From a virus, in IMG/VR virus record IMGVR_UViG_3300030019_000075, positions 1 to 40,895 of that record: 40,895 nucleotides of DNA, one strand, 5' to 3'. The notes under the pieces are model-generated. The model made no database searches. It was not told the origin of the DNA and saw only the letters and a list, made by a program, of their open reading frames with translations. The position numbers and the translations under genes are program-made. This document shows positions 32,047 through 38,574 of the stretch, piece by piece; the first letter of the stretch is position 1; each line of letters begins with the position of its first letter.

Positions 32047-32417
32047 TTGAGTAGCTCTGGTGACTCGTGGATGTTTCCAATAATTTCCATATCTTCTTCC
32101 GTATCCAAAAGACAATTTTCAGGATATTGATTCCATCCTTTCTTGGCCTGTAACCATTTAGCTGTAAATCCGTGACCAATCCACTCGACTTGATATGTTT
32201 CGTCTGTATCACCAAGTTCAGGAGTAGGAGAAACGTATTTGAGAATGTCGCCCGCATAAATCTTGATGCCGTTTTTGTCTTTGACTCCAATATATTGCTC
32301 ACTTGGCTTACGGTGATCTATTGGGTGGACGAATGTATTATCTCCAGGTATAACCCCATATCCCCAGTACCAAAACTCACCATCAAGGAATTGTCGGAAC
32401 TTTAATTCTTTCATCAT
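32043..32417 (-). CDS. YopX-family protein
   Basis: 124 aa. Signature elements in order: KFRQFLDGEFWYWGYG, QYIGVKDKNGIKIYAGDILK, TYQVEWIGHGFT, and the closing EDMEIIGNIHESPELL. YopX proteins are widespread in phages and prophages of Gram-positive bacteria; function is unknown. Start ATG 32417 or 32414 (adjacent). Confidence 0.88.
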   Translation of the reverse strand: MMKELKFRQFLDGEFWYWGYGVIPGDNTFVHPIDHRKPSEQYIGVKDKNGIKIYAGDILKYVSPTPELGDTDETYQVEWIGHGFTAKWLQAKKGWNQYPENCLLDTEEDMEIIGNIHESPELLK

Positions 32418-32566
32418 GCAATCACCTCATATCCATTCTTCTTAACCAGCGCCTTCCAGCGTTCGGCCTGATCCTGACTTGTTAATACTTGCTTGACGAC
32501 CATGCCGGCCTTTTTTGCTTTGACGACGAAGAGTCGTGGTTTTGGTGCAGTTGTTTTTGTTTTCAT
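32414..32566 (-). CDS. Small basic hypothetical protein (50 aa)
   Basis: ATG 32566, stop overlapping the YopX start. MKTKTTAPKPRLFVVKAKKA then VLTSQDQAERWKALVKKNGY: a strongly basic N-terminus and a short helix followed by YEVI. Coupling to both neighbours supports it. Probably nucleic-acid binding by charge only. Confidence 0.6.
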   Translation of the reverse strand: MKTKTTAPKPRLFVVKAKKAGMVVKQVLTSQDQAERWKALVKKNGYEVIA

Positions 32567-32568
32567 GA

Positions 32569-32763
32569 TTATGCCTTTCCTCCTAGCTCATCAGTCAGTT
32601 GTTCATATTCTTCACGAAGTTCATTTATAAGCTGGCGAAGTTCTTGGCGTAGTGTTAGCTTTGCGGCATGAACTGTCTTAAAGTCGCTGTATAGTGCTCT
32701 AACAGCATGTAGCTCTTGGTCAACAACAATAAGGCGAAGTAGCTTTTCTTTATTGGTTGCCAT
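32569..32763 (-). CDS. Small coiled-coil protein (64 aa)
   Basis: Helical throughout: EKLLRLIVVDQELHAVRALY and LRQELRQLINELREEYEQLT, with a clear heptad pattern. Two bases separate it from each neighbour. No family recognised. Confidence 0.62.
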   Translation of the reverse strand: MATNKEKLLRLIVVDQELHAVRALYSDFKTVHAAKLTLRQELRQLINELREEYEQLTDELGGKA

Positions 32764-32765
32764 GA

Positions 32766-32957
32766 TTATAGCTCCTCTGCTTCTTGTAATTTGATAAGTT
32801 TTTGGCGGCGTTCAAGGCGCTCAGTAATGTTGGCGTCGCTCTCCATCATAGTGACATCATCACGATCGCCCATTAGGTATCGGCCGGCGTAGAAATCTAA
32901 ATTGTTTTTGATAACCTTGCCTGTATTTACGTTGACAACTTTATATGTAGTAGTCAC
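32766..32957 (-). CDS. Small hypothetical protein (63 aa)
   Basis: TTTYKVVNVNTGKVIKNNLD looks like a beta hairpin, followed by YAGRYLMGDRDDVTMMESD and a charged helix (RLERRQKLIKLQEAEE). Packed two bases from its neighbours. No family recognised. Confidence 0.62.
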   Translation of the reverse strand: MTTTYKVVNVNTGKVIKNNLDFYAGRYLMGDRDDVTMMESDANITERLERRQKLIKLQEAEEL

Positions 32958-32959
32958 AA

Positions 32960-33115
32960 TTATGCCCCGATCATGAAATTAATGTTTGCAATGATAAGAT
33001 CTGAGATATGTGATGGGTATTGAAGACGAATAGATACTTCAATCTCGTGTGCACTATAGTTGTTATCTGCTGCATCTTTAATGAAGAACTTTGTAATTGT
33101 GTTCAATTTGTCCAT
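32960..33115 (-). CDS. Small hypothetical protein, first gene of the operon (51 aa)
   Basis: ATG 33115 with AAAGGG about ten bases upstream (part of a 13-base motif repeated at 33348 and 35182). MDKLNTITKFFIKDAADNNY followed by EIEVSIRLQYPSHISDLIIA. Two bases before the next gene. It is the first gene of the train leading to the endolysin. No family recognised. Confidence 0.62.
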   Translation of the reverse strand: MDKLNTITKFFIKDAADNNYSAHEIEVSIRLQYPSHISDLIIANINFMIGA

Positions 33116-33205
33116 GAAGTTTTGACCCTTTCATATTTGCTGATGTCCTTATAGTACTCCCTAATTATCATAATGTCTATAGTTTTTATCATAATCTTTT
33201 TGGGA

Positions 33206-33248
33206 AAGAAAAAGCCCTCAACAATTTTCGCAGATATCGTTGAAGGCT
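33206..33248 (-). terminator. Intrinsic terminator after the ParB-like gene
   Basis: On the minus strand AGCCTTCAAC pairs with GTTGAGGGCT (10 bp with one G-U) and is followed by TTTTTC. On the plus strand the G-U becomes an A/C mismatch and no T tract follows, so it works on the minus strand, separating the ParB-like transcript from the small-gene operon. Confidence 0.8.
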
Positions 33249-33329
33249 CACATAAAACTCTCAGTGGTGATCAGGTAGATCACTGCCGTCTATTATAGCG
33301 GAAGTATGTATTTTGTCTATAATAAACAT

Positions 33330-33392
33330 CCCCCTGTGGAAAGATCATTGAAAGGGTCAAAACAATCATAATCAATTCGTAGTCACAGGGGG
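33330..33392. repeat. Inverted repeat enclosing a shared 13-base leader motif
   Basis: CCCCCTGTG (33330-33338) and CACAGGGGG (33384-33392) are perfect partners around a 45-base loop that contains TGAAAGGGTCAAA (33349-33361). The same 13 bases occur at 33133-33121 (minus) and 35182-35194 (plus), each in a leader. A structured RNA or regulator site is likely. Confidence 0.5.
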
Positions 33393-33435
33393 ACTGTATA
33401 TATAGTATATCTGTCAGCTTGACGTTAGCGCAAGC

Positions 33436-34155
33436 CTATAGTGTAGGAATTTCTGGTGGGGTGAATACATCGTCCTGCAGTGGATGAATACTTAAATAAC
33501 TTTCCATAAACATAATAAGCACCTTGCCATTAATCATTTCCTCGTCTTTGCCTGAAATCGCGTGATCGGCTTTGACGTGCGCAATAGTCCGTTCAATAAA
33601 GTCCTTCTGTTCGGCTGTAATTTTGAACGAAAGGCGCGGCTCTTTTTCTTCCAAATCTTCGCCGGGAACATCATCACCAGAAACTGATTTTAGAAGCTTG
33701 TTGATTTCATCTTCGTCGAAACCAGTGAGCTGCAAAAGACCCTCATCTTGTTCTTTGAGGTTGTATAAAGCTTCAGCTAGAAGTTGATTGTCGAACTCGC
33801 CGCCAATTTTATTAGACGCAATGTTAGCCGCCATTTCACGGTCAAGATCCCAATTTACTTGGCGGTATGGGAATTGCTTTCCGGCAAAAACAACGTAGCC
33901 AATTGCTGTCGTTCCGTCTTCAGTTGCTGGATTAAATACCTGCGTGATTTGGACGTTGCTTGCGACATTCATAGACTTCATTGTAGCGATGCGTTGGTGC
34001 CCGCCGACTAGCTGCCCGGTATTTGTATTGAAGACGATTGATGATAAATCACCAAACTCGTTCATGCTGGCTTTCAGTGCAGCCGCTTGATCACGCGAAA
34101 GTGTCCGTGGATTCTGCGGGTTTGATTTGAGATCGTCGATTGATTTTGATTCCAT
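33436..34155 (-). CDS. ParB/Srx-like nuclease-domain protein
   Basis: 239 aa. The N-terminal fold has the ParB/sulfiredoxin pattern: MESKSIDDLKSNPQNPRTLS, then QAAALKASMNEFG and the nucleotide-binding TGQLVGGHQRIATMK (GGHQR at 51-55). The middle (DREMAANIASNKIGGEFDNQ, LLQLTGFDEDEI) is as in phage ParB-like proteins that in other phages are fused to DNA methylases; no methylase is present here. ParB-like domains bind CTP or act as nucleases. Chromosome or plasmid partition is not supported by any ParA neighbour. Confidence 0.8.
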   Translation of the reverse strand: MESKSIDDLKSNPQNPRTLSRDQAAALKASMNEFGDLSSIVFNTNTGQLVGGHQRIATMKSMNVASNVQITQVFNPATEDGTTAIGYVVFAGKQFPYRQVNWDLDREMAANIASNKIGGEFDNQLLAEALYNLKEQDEGLLQLTGFDEDEINKLLKSVSGDDVPGEDLEEKEPRLSFKITAEQKDFIERTIAHVKADHAISGKDEEMINGKVLIMFMESYLSIHPLQDDVFTPPEIPTL

Positions 34156-34287
34156 AATTGATAAGTTCCTTGTTAGCTATTTACTACCATGAATATATCA
34201 CACCCCACACGACTCCCCCACTTGCGTGTGTTTCGCCTAGTATCTGCCTGACCCCTAATGAGAGGGTGATCCACGACAAATAGGGGA

Positions 34288-34325
34288 GTGATAAAATATA
34301 TTTGCGAGAGTGTCAAATATATCAC
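34288..34325 (-). promoter_or_regulatory. Promoter embedded in an operator-like dyad
   Basis: On the minus strand TTGACA (34311-34316) is followed after 17 bases by TATCAC (34288-34293). The two lie in a dyad with arms GTGATATATTTG (minus strand) and CAAATATAT..ATCAC (three extra bases). A dimeric repressor covering this promoter would control the ParB-like gene. Confidence 0.5.
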
Positions 34326-34383
34326 AGATAGTATATAAATATAGTGTTGTACAGATCAACACACCCCCTTAAAGACTATTAAA

Positions 34384-34414
34384 ATAGCCCGCAACTGCGA
34401 AGTTTGCGGGCTAT
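34384..34414 (-). terminator. Intrinsic terminator after the DUF559 gene
   Basis: ATAGCCCGCAA pairs with TTGCGGGCTAT (11 bp). On the minus strand it is followed by TTTAAT. It is nested in a longer pair ATCAACACACC (34355-34365) / GGTGTGTTGAT (34433-34443) whose plus-strand 3' side ends in TTTTT. Confidence 0.65.
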
Positions 34415-34541
34415 GTGGAGGATGTTTGTTGTGGTGTGTTGATTTTTGGTGAATGGCTTTGTGTCGTTCACTGTTCATAGCTTATTACATAGTTAACAGT
34501 AGTGCAAGCATTTCGTTAAACGAAGTTATTCGCAGTCAGAT

Positions 34542-34587
34542 TGTGTTCAAACCTTTTAGAAAAATCTGTCTGAACACATATTTTTTT
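34542..34587 (+). terminator. T-tailed hairpin, possible terminator of a small RNA
   Basis: TGTGTTCA pairs with TGAACACA and is followed by TATTTTTTT on the plus strand. No plus-strand gene precedes it within 400 bases, so it may end a non-coding transcript. Loop size (21 bases) is large. Confidence 0.4.
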
Positions 34588-34638
34588 GATAAAAAATGTA
34601 TTCACCGTGTCATGCAACTTTTTCAATCACTCCGCAAC

Positions 34639-35088
34639 CTACTTTGCGAGAAATTGCACTACCCGTTGCTGCACTTTGCCTGGCTGTCGATACAGGTCTG
34701 CCGCATTAATGTGAAATACAAACCACCCACGATCATTTAAATATGCATCCCGTTCACGTTCGCGCACTTGGTCGATATGCCATTCTTCGCCGTCAATTTC
34801 GATCAGCTTTTTTGAGTAGGAATCGACGAACGTAAAATCGGCATAGAAACCACCGATCCTAACTTCGCGCTGCATGTAGTTACCAGCCAAAAACTTGCCG
34901 CGTCGATAAATGATGGTCAATGGAAATCTATTTTTGTTTGGATATTTGATGCCATCAAACGTCAGCGCCTTTCCGCCCATGAGCCGCACGAAATGAACTT
35001 CCGCAGGCGACGGAAATAGTATGCGGGCATTGCGCCAGAATTGTTTTCGCTTGTACCATATTTTTTGTTTAAGTGTCAGAGTTGCCAT
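34639..35088 (-). CDS. DUF559 / Vsr-like endonuclease
   Basis: 149 aa. The C-terminal half carries the PD-(D/E)XK motif set of the DUF559/very-short-patch repair-like family: FYADFTFVDSYSKKLIEIDG (Asp84, Glu97, Asp99), EEWHID (His104), then RERDAYLNDRGWFVFHINA. The N-terminus is basic (KQKIWYKRKQFWRN). Single-gene transcript with a TATAAT only a few bases from the ATG, suggesting leaderless translation. Likely cuts DNA; target unknown. It could be a homing or defence nuclease. Confidence 0.85.
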   Translation of the reverse strand: MATLTLKQKIWYKRKQFWRNARILFPSPAEVHFVRLMGGKALTFDGIKYPNKNRFPLTIIYRRGKFLAGNYMQREVRIGGFYADFTFVDSYSKKLIEIDGEEWHIDQVRERERDAYLNDRGWFVFHINAADLYRQPGKVQQRVVQFLAK

Positions 35089-35098
35089 GTTGCTGCTT

Positions 35099-35104
35099 AT
35101 TATA
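35099..35104 (-). promoter_or_regulatory. -10 element of the DUF559 gene
   Basis: A perfect TATAAT on the minus strand, with expected start at about 35091-35092, only 3-4 bases before the ATG at 35088. The transcript would be practically leaderless. The -35 is weak. Confidence 0.5.
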
Positions 35105-35132
35105 GCTGTTAGTCCTGTGGAAAAGAATATAC

Positions 35133-35161
35133 TTGCACATCGTTGTCCTGGGACATATAAT
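35133..35161 (+). promoter_or_regulatory. Strong promoter of the recombination / RNA operon
   Basis: TTGCAC (35133-35138), 17-base spacing, TATAAT (35156-35161). This is the best promoter on the right side of the window. It reads into a 215-base leader, the structured RNA and recT. It is divergent from the DUF559 promoter. Confidence 0.75.
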
Positions 35162-35201
35162 GAAGCTACAACTCAAACACATGAAAGGGTCAAAGAAAAT
35201 C

Positions 35202-35369
35202 ATGAAAAAATCCCCCCGGGGGCATAGCGACTTGTCGTTAAGAAATCTATTAAGTATCATCGTGATACCAAAAGAGAGCACGACAATTTTTATCACTAAG
35301 ATCCATACCAGAAGCAAAAAGATTGAAGTCGATCAATTTGTGACCTGGCGACAATTTATCAAAGCATAA
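35202..35369 (+). CDS. Possible small leader protein (55 aa)
   Basis: ATG 35202 with AAAGGG upstream (12 bases). MKKSPRGHSDLSLRNLLSII, later KKIEVDQFVTWRQF. The frame overlaps a stem TTGTCGT (35233) / ACGACAA with an inner GTATCA/TGATAC hairpin and TTTTTA tail, so the segment may be an attenuator rather than a gene. Equal evidence both ways. Confidence 0.3.
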   Translation: MKKSPRGHSDLSLRNLLSIIVIPKESTTIFITKIHTRSKKIEVDQFVTWRQFIKA

Positions 35370-35383
35370 TAAGAACATTAAAA

Positions 35384-35739
35384 ATTCAGTCAGTACATGG
35401 ACATATAGGCAGCAGCTCGAGATGTGTTGCGGAGATAATTTCGGTAATAGACACATGTCACTAAGTGAGTTCGAATCTCACTACGTAACCGCCTATATGT
35501 TCAACATGGCTATATAAGTAATCGCAATGAGTTAATTGCTGAAAGAGTCAAACCGATTTATATAGTCAAGGTAATGGATACCCCCAGTGCAACTTTAGGG
35601 GGTCAGGTGTTGCGCTAACTTCATTACCGAAGCTAGTAGTGGAAGGGCAGCTAAAAGAGTAATCTGCGGCAGCTAAGGACTTTCGAGTCTAAATCCGACT
35701 AAGGCCAGGTTCACTACTAGCACCATGTACTGACTGAAT
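35384..35739 (+). ncRNA. Large structured RNA element, 356 nt, unidentified
   Basis: Perfect 17-bp terminal helix: ATTCAGTCAGTACATGG (35384-35400) with CCATGTACTGACTGAAT (35723-35739). Inside are four more long helices in series: P2 ACATATAGGC/GCCTATATGT (35401-35410/35491-35500), P3 GGCTATATAA/TTATATAGTC (35508-35517/35558-35567), P4 GGTAATGGA/TTCATTACC (35570-35578/35620-35628), P5 GCTAGTAGTG/CACTACTAGC (35632-35641/35712-35721). P2 contains ATGTGT/ACACAT and a T-arm-like GTGAG-TTCGAAT-CTCAC (35465-35481). P4 encloses two interleaved pairings, CCCCC/GGGGG and AGTGCAAC/GTTGCGCT, a possible pseudoknot or switch. P5 contains a TTCG tetraloop hairpin. It is not a tRNA, tmRNA or group I/II intron by recognisable motifs. 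It ends five bases before the recT ribosome binding site. Confidence 0.85.
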
Positions 35740-35744
35740 TAATC

Positions 35745-35751
35745 GAAGGAG
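35745..35751 (+). promoter_or_regulatory. recT ribosome binding site next to the RNA helix
   Basis: GAAGGAG lies five bases after the terminal helix of the structured RNA and four bases before the ATG. A ribosome bound here would contact or compete with the helix foot, so RNA folding could affect recT translation. Confidence 0.7.
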
Positions 35752-35755
35752 TAAC

Positions 35756-36745
35756 ATGTCAGAACAAAACAATAAACCAGCAATCACCCATGATTCTACT
35801 GTCGCGGCCCGCACAGACGTAAAGGCAGCCCCACCACAAACTGGCATGATGAAGCTTGAGCAAGTCCAGTCGGATGTTATCAAATACGTCTCTAATATGC
35901 TTGGCAACGATCGTGCGGCAGAGTTCGCAACAAATGCTGCACTTATCTCGCAGGGCAATCAGGCTCTCAAGAAGGCCATTGAAGCTAACCCAGATTCATT
36001 CCTAACTGCATACCTCGCATCGGCATCACTCGACCTCATGCCAAATACACCACAACAACTTGCCTACCTGATCCCTTACGGAAACAGTGTGCAATTTCAG
36101 ATCGGTTATAAAGGACTTATCAAACTTGCTCGTCGATCAGGTGAAGTACTAACAATCAGTGCCGAACTTGTTTTTGCCGGTGATGACTTTGATGTGCAAT
36201 TTGGTAGCGAACGATCAATCAAGCACATACCTGACTTCGATGTCGATCGTACCGACTATAGTAAAGTCACCCATGCCTACGCCACAGCTAAGCTGACAAA
36301 TGGCGAGGTTCAATTTGCCGTCATGACTCGTAAAGAGCTTGATAAGATCCAGAGCACCGTTAAGTCATCAAGCACTGATTCACCATGGAAGCAGTGGCCA
36401 GAACGCCAGGCAATTAAAACTGTCCTAAAGCGTCTAACTCAATTACTCCCATCAAGCACTGATGATGTCCTACAACGTGCTGTGCAGCTTGATAGCCTTG
36501 CCGAGGCCGGTAAATTGAAGCTTGACCGATCGGGCAATATCATTGAAGGCGACGTCGTTGCTGAGGTATCACAGAAGACAAAGAGTGAAATTGCTGCAGC
36601 AACTAATCGAAGTGAGTTGATGGGTATTCTATCCGCACTACCGATTAAAGACCGCAAGGCCGCAACAAGCCTAGTCAATGACCGGGTTGCTGAACTTGCC
36701 GCTGCAAAGAAAACCGCAGCTACCGAAACACCTACTGAGGAATAA
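35756..36745 (+). CDS. recT: RecT single-strand annealing protein
   Basis: 329 aa. The RecT core spans about 35-245: ANPDSFLTAYLASASLDLMP, AYLIPYGNSVQFQIGYKGLI, KLARRSGEVLTISAELVFAG, and the C-terminal core ESRY-like region SSTDSPWKQWPERQAIKTVL (KRL). The protein anneals single strands for recombination-dependent replication and end-to-end joining. The long acidic N-terminal extension and a C-terminal helical tail (ELAAAKKTAATETPTEE) are typical variation. Followed by the YqaJ exonuclease, its usual partner. Confidence 0.93.
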   Translation: MSEQNNKPAITHDSTVAARTDVKAAPPQTGMMKLEQVQSDVIKYVSNMLGNDRAAEFATNAALISQGNQALKKAIEANPDSFLTAYLASASLDLMPNTPQQLAYLIPYGNSVQFQIGYKGLIKLARRSGEVLTISAELVFAGDDFDVQFGSERSIKHIPDFDVDRTDYSKVTHAYATAKLTNGEVQFAVMTRKELDKIQSTVKSSSTDSPWKQWPERQAIKTVLKRLTQLLPSSTDDVLQRAVQLDSLAEAGKLKLDRSGNIIEGDVVAEVSQKTKSEIAAATNRSELMGILSALPIKDRKAATSLVNDRVAELAAAKKTAATETPTEE

Positions 36746-36747
36746 TC

Positions 36748-37404
36748 ATGATCGCCATTGCCGAAGAAGTAATTGTCGAACAAAACACCGATGAATGGTT
36801 CGATATACGCCGACCCCTCGTTACATCAAGCGAATTAAATAATGTACTGATGGATGAGGGTAAGGCTGGGTATAGGAACTATCATGCACAAAAAGTCCTT
36901 GAAATCATGACCGGGACAACACCAGAGCGATTCAAGGGTAATAAATATACAGACTGGGGTCATGACACTGAGGATCTCGCCGCGACGATGTATAGCCTTG
37001 AAACAGGTAATCAAGTCCGAAAGTGTGGCATCTTCGTTCATAAATGGATGGCCCTTGGCGACTCGCCAGATTTGATCGTTATTGATCAACCAGGCTGCGT
37101 TGAGATTAAGGCAAAGAATAGCGCCAACCACCTCATCATCCTAAAGAGTCATAAGTTGCCGAATGAATACAAGGCACAGGTACAGAATCACATTCAGATG
37201 ACCGGTAGCGAATGGTGTGACTTTGTGTCATTCGATCCAGACTTTCCGCTTAATGCGCAGCTGGTGATCATCCGTATCTATAAAGATGAGGATTATTGTA
37301 AGAAAATACTGATTGAAGTGTCACTATTCATGGATTCAGTTGAAGCCGATATTAAATTTTTAAATGAGTATAAGGGAGAAGTTTATGGAATTAGAGAAGT
37401 TTGA
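36748..37404 (+). CDS. YqaJ-family viral recombinase exonuclease
   Basis: 218 aa, lambda-exonuclease fold. Motifs: WFDIRRPLVTSSEL (Arg21-Arg22), GHDTEDLA (Glu75), SPDLIV (Asp108), and VEIKAKN (Glu119, Lys121), followed by EYKAQVQNHIQMTG with the conserved Gln. It resects 5' strands of duplex ends to expose single strands for RecT. Two bases after recT. Confidence 0.93.
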   Translation: MIAIAEEVIVEQNTDEWFDIRRPLVTSSELNNVLMDEGKAGYRNYHAQKVLEIMTGTTPERFKGNKYTDWGHDTEDLAATMYSLETGNQVRKCGIFVHKWMALGDSPDLIVIDQPGCVEIKAKNSANHLIILKSHKLPNEYKAQVQNHIQMTGSEWCDFVSFDPDFPLNAQLVIIRIYKDEDYCKKILIEVSLFMDSVEADIKFLNEYKGEVYGIREV

Positions 37405-38362
37405 ACAGAAGCAGGTCGCAGCAATATCAGAACTGCAAAGGGCATCAGATCTATTGTATTCTGATGCACAAGGTATTATTGTCATAGATAATGACAGCCT
37501 AAAAATTGCTAACGAAAAAGTTAAACAAATCAACGCCCACAAAAAGCTGGTACAGACCAAGCGCCTTGATCTGACCCAGCCCCTCAATAATGTCATCAAG
37601 CAATTAATCGCTAAGGAAAAAGAGGTTTTGCTTCCGCTCGATGAGGGTAAAACAAACCTAAGTGAGAAGATCTTGACCTACTCGGAAGATGTTGAACGTA
37701 AACGGCAGGAAGAAATTACTCGAGTTAATCTAATCATTGAAGACATCGAAACAGGTGGATATCTAAACCTAATTGAAACCGTCGAAGATGCTGACATTCG
37801 GGGTGCTGATCTAAAAGAACACTACTCGACATTACCAGAATCAGACCAAAGTAATCCTCTTGTTAAAGTCGCTTTTATGACAACTATCGGTAAAATATCT
37901 GATCGCAAGAATCAAATCATTGAAGAGGCCCGGGCCGAAGCTGAATGTCAACGCCAGGCTGAAGAGCAAAATAAACTTGATGCTGAACGTGCCAAACAGT
38001 CTGAAGAGGAAGCCCGCCTTGCTGCAGAGCGCCGAGAACACGAAGCTGCAAAACGTCAGATCGAAGAAGACAAGCTACAGATCGAACGTGACAAAGCTGA
38101 AATGATTCGCCAAAAAGAATTGCAAGAAGCCGAGAAGGAAGCCTTTAAACTTGAAAAAGAAGCAGCCAAAAATGCAAAGGCCGCGCCAAAAAGTAATATC
38201 GTTACGACAATGAACTACGAAATATATAATGATTCCATTGTTCCTCGTGAATATTGCACACCTGATATGACAAAGATTCGCGCTGCAATCAAAGCAGCAC
38301 CTAAAGATACATTCTTTTCGATTCCAGGCGTCCGTATAAGTGAAGAGAAAAAGGTTCGATAA
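37385..38362 (+). CDS. Coiled-coil protein of the recombination operon (DUF1351-like)
   Basis: ATG 37385 is chosen because AAGGGAGAAG lies just upstream; an in-frame ATG at 37364 overlaps the exonuclease more. 325 aa. Residues 1-120 are helical (KFEQKQVAAISELQRASDLL, NEKVKQINAHKKLVQTKRLD); about 180-290 form a long charged coiled coil of Glu, Ala, Arg and Lys; the end (DSIVPREYCTPDMTKIRAAI, then FSIPGVRISEE) is a short conserved domain found in many phage proteins beside RecT or Erf. Probably a recombination accessory; exact role unknown. Confidence 0.72.
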   Translation: MELEKFEQKQVAAISELQRASDLLYSDAQGIIVIDNDSLKIANEKVKQINAHKKLVQTKRLDLTQPLNNVIKQLIAKEKEVLLPLDEGKTNLSEKILTYSEDVERKRQEEITRVNLIIEDIETGGYLNLIETVEDADIRGADLKEHYSTLPESDQSNPLVKVAFMTTIGKISDRKNQIIEEARAEAECQRQAEEQNKLDAERAKQSEEEARLAAERREHEAAKRQIEEDKLQIERDKAEMIRQKELQEAEKEAFKLEKEAAKNAKAAPKSNIVTTMNYEIYNDSIVPREYCTPDMTKIRAAIKAAPKDTFFSIPGVRISEEKKVR

Positions 38363-38574
38363 TGCCACAGTATACACCACCGTCAATCAAGGGTATCGGG
38401 CTTAAAAAGTACCTCGATGAAACAGCTGCACAGCATGGCGATAACGATTATGAGTCGTTTAGAGAAGCCCTTCGAAAAGATTCAAAGCTATCCATTGCCA
38501 AAAAATTTAAAGTAAACCGTAAGACAATCGACCGATGGGTTATCGTCTACCTCGAAGAAAAGAGTCAATCATGA
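38362..38574 (+). CDS. Small HTH protein (70 aa)
   Basis: Starts within the TAATG stop of the gene before it. The C-terminal half has a clear helix-turn-helix: ALRKDSKLSIAKKFKVNRKT followed by IDRWVIVYLEE. Similar to single-HTH phage regulators or Hin-like DNA-binding domains. Could control the operon. Target unknown. Confidence 0.7.
   Translation: MPQYTPPSIKGIGLKKYLDETAAQHGDNDYESFREALRKDSKLSIAKKFKVNRKTIDRWVIVYLEEKSQS

Larger units (their letters stand above)
34156..34638. other. Hairpin-rich intergenic control region
   Basis: No gene is supported. It contains CACACG/CGTGTG (about 34206-34230), an operator-like dyad (34288-34325), nested hairpins at 34355-34447 and a T-tailed hairpin at 34542-34587. 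A small RNA ending at the last hairpin is possible. Confidence 0.5.

Noticed and set aside
33436-34155. ParB partition system
   Set aside because: No ParA-like gene or centromere repeats; the domain is shared by phage ParB-like nuclease proteins.
35069-35317. Minus-strand 82-codon frame under the leader of the recT operon
   Set aside because: Crosses the strong plus promoter and has no ribosome binding site.
35384-35739. tmRNA, tRNA-with-intron, group I or group II intron, RNase P RNA
   Set aside because: No GGxxGA-type tmRNA 5' end or tag frame, no group I Q/R/S or group II domain V motif, no RNase P conserved core; P1 is far longer than an acceptor stem. CACTACTAGC followed by ACCA mimics a tRNA 3' end but the T arm would have to be adjacent, and it is not.
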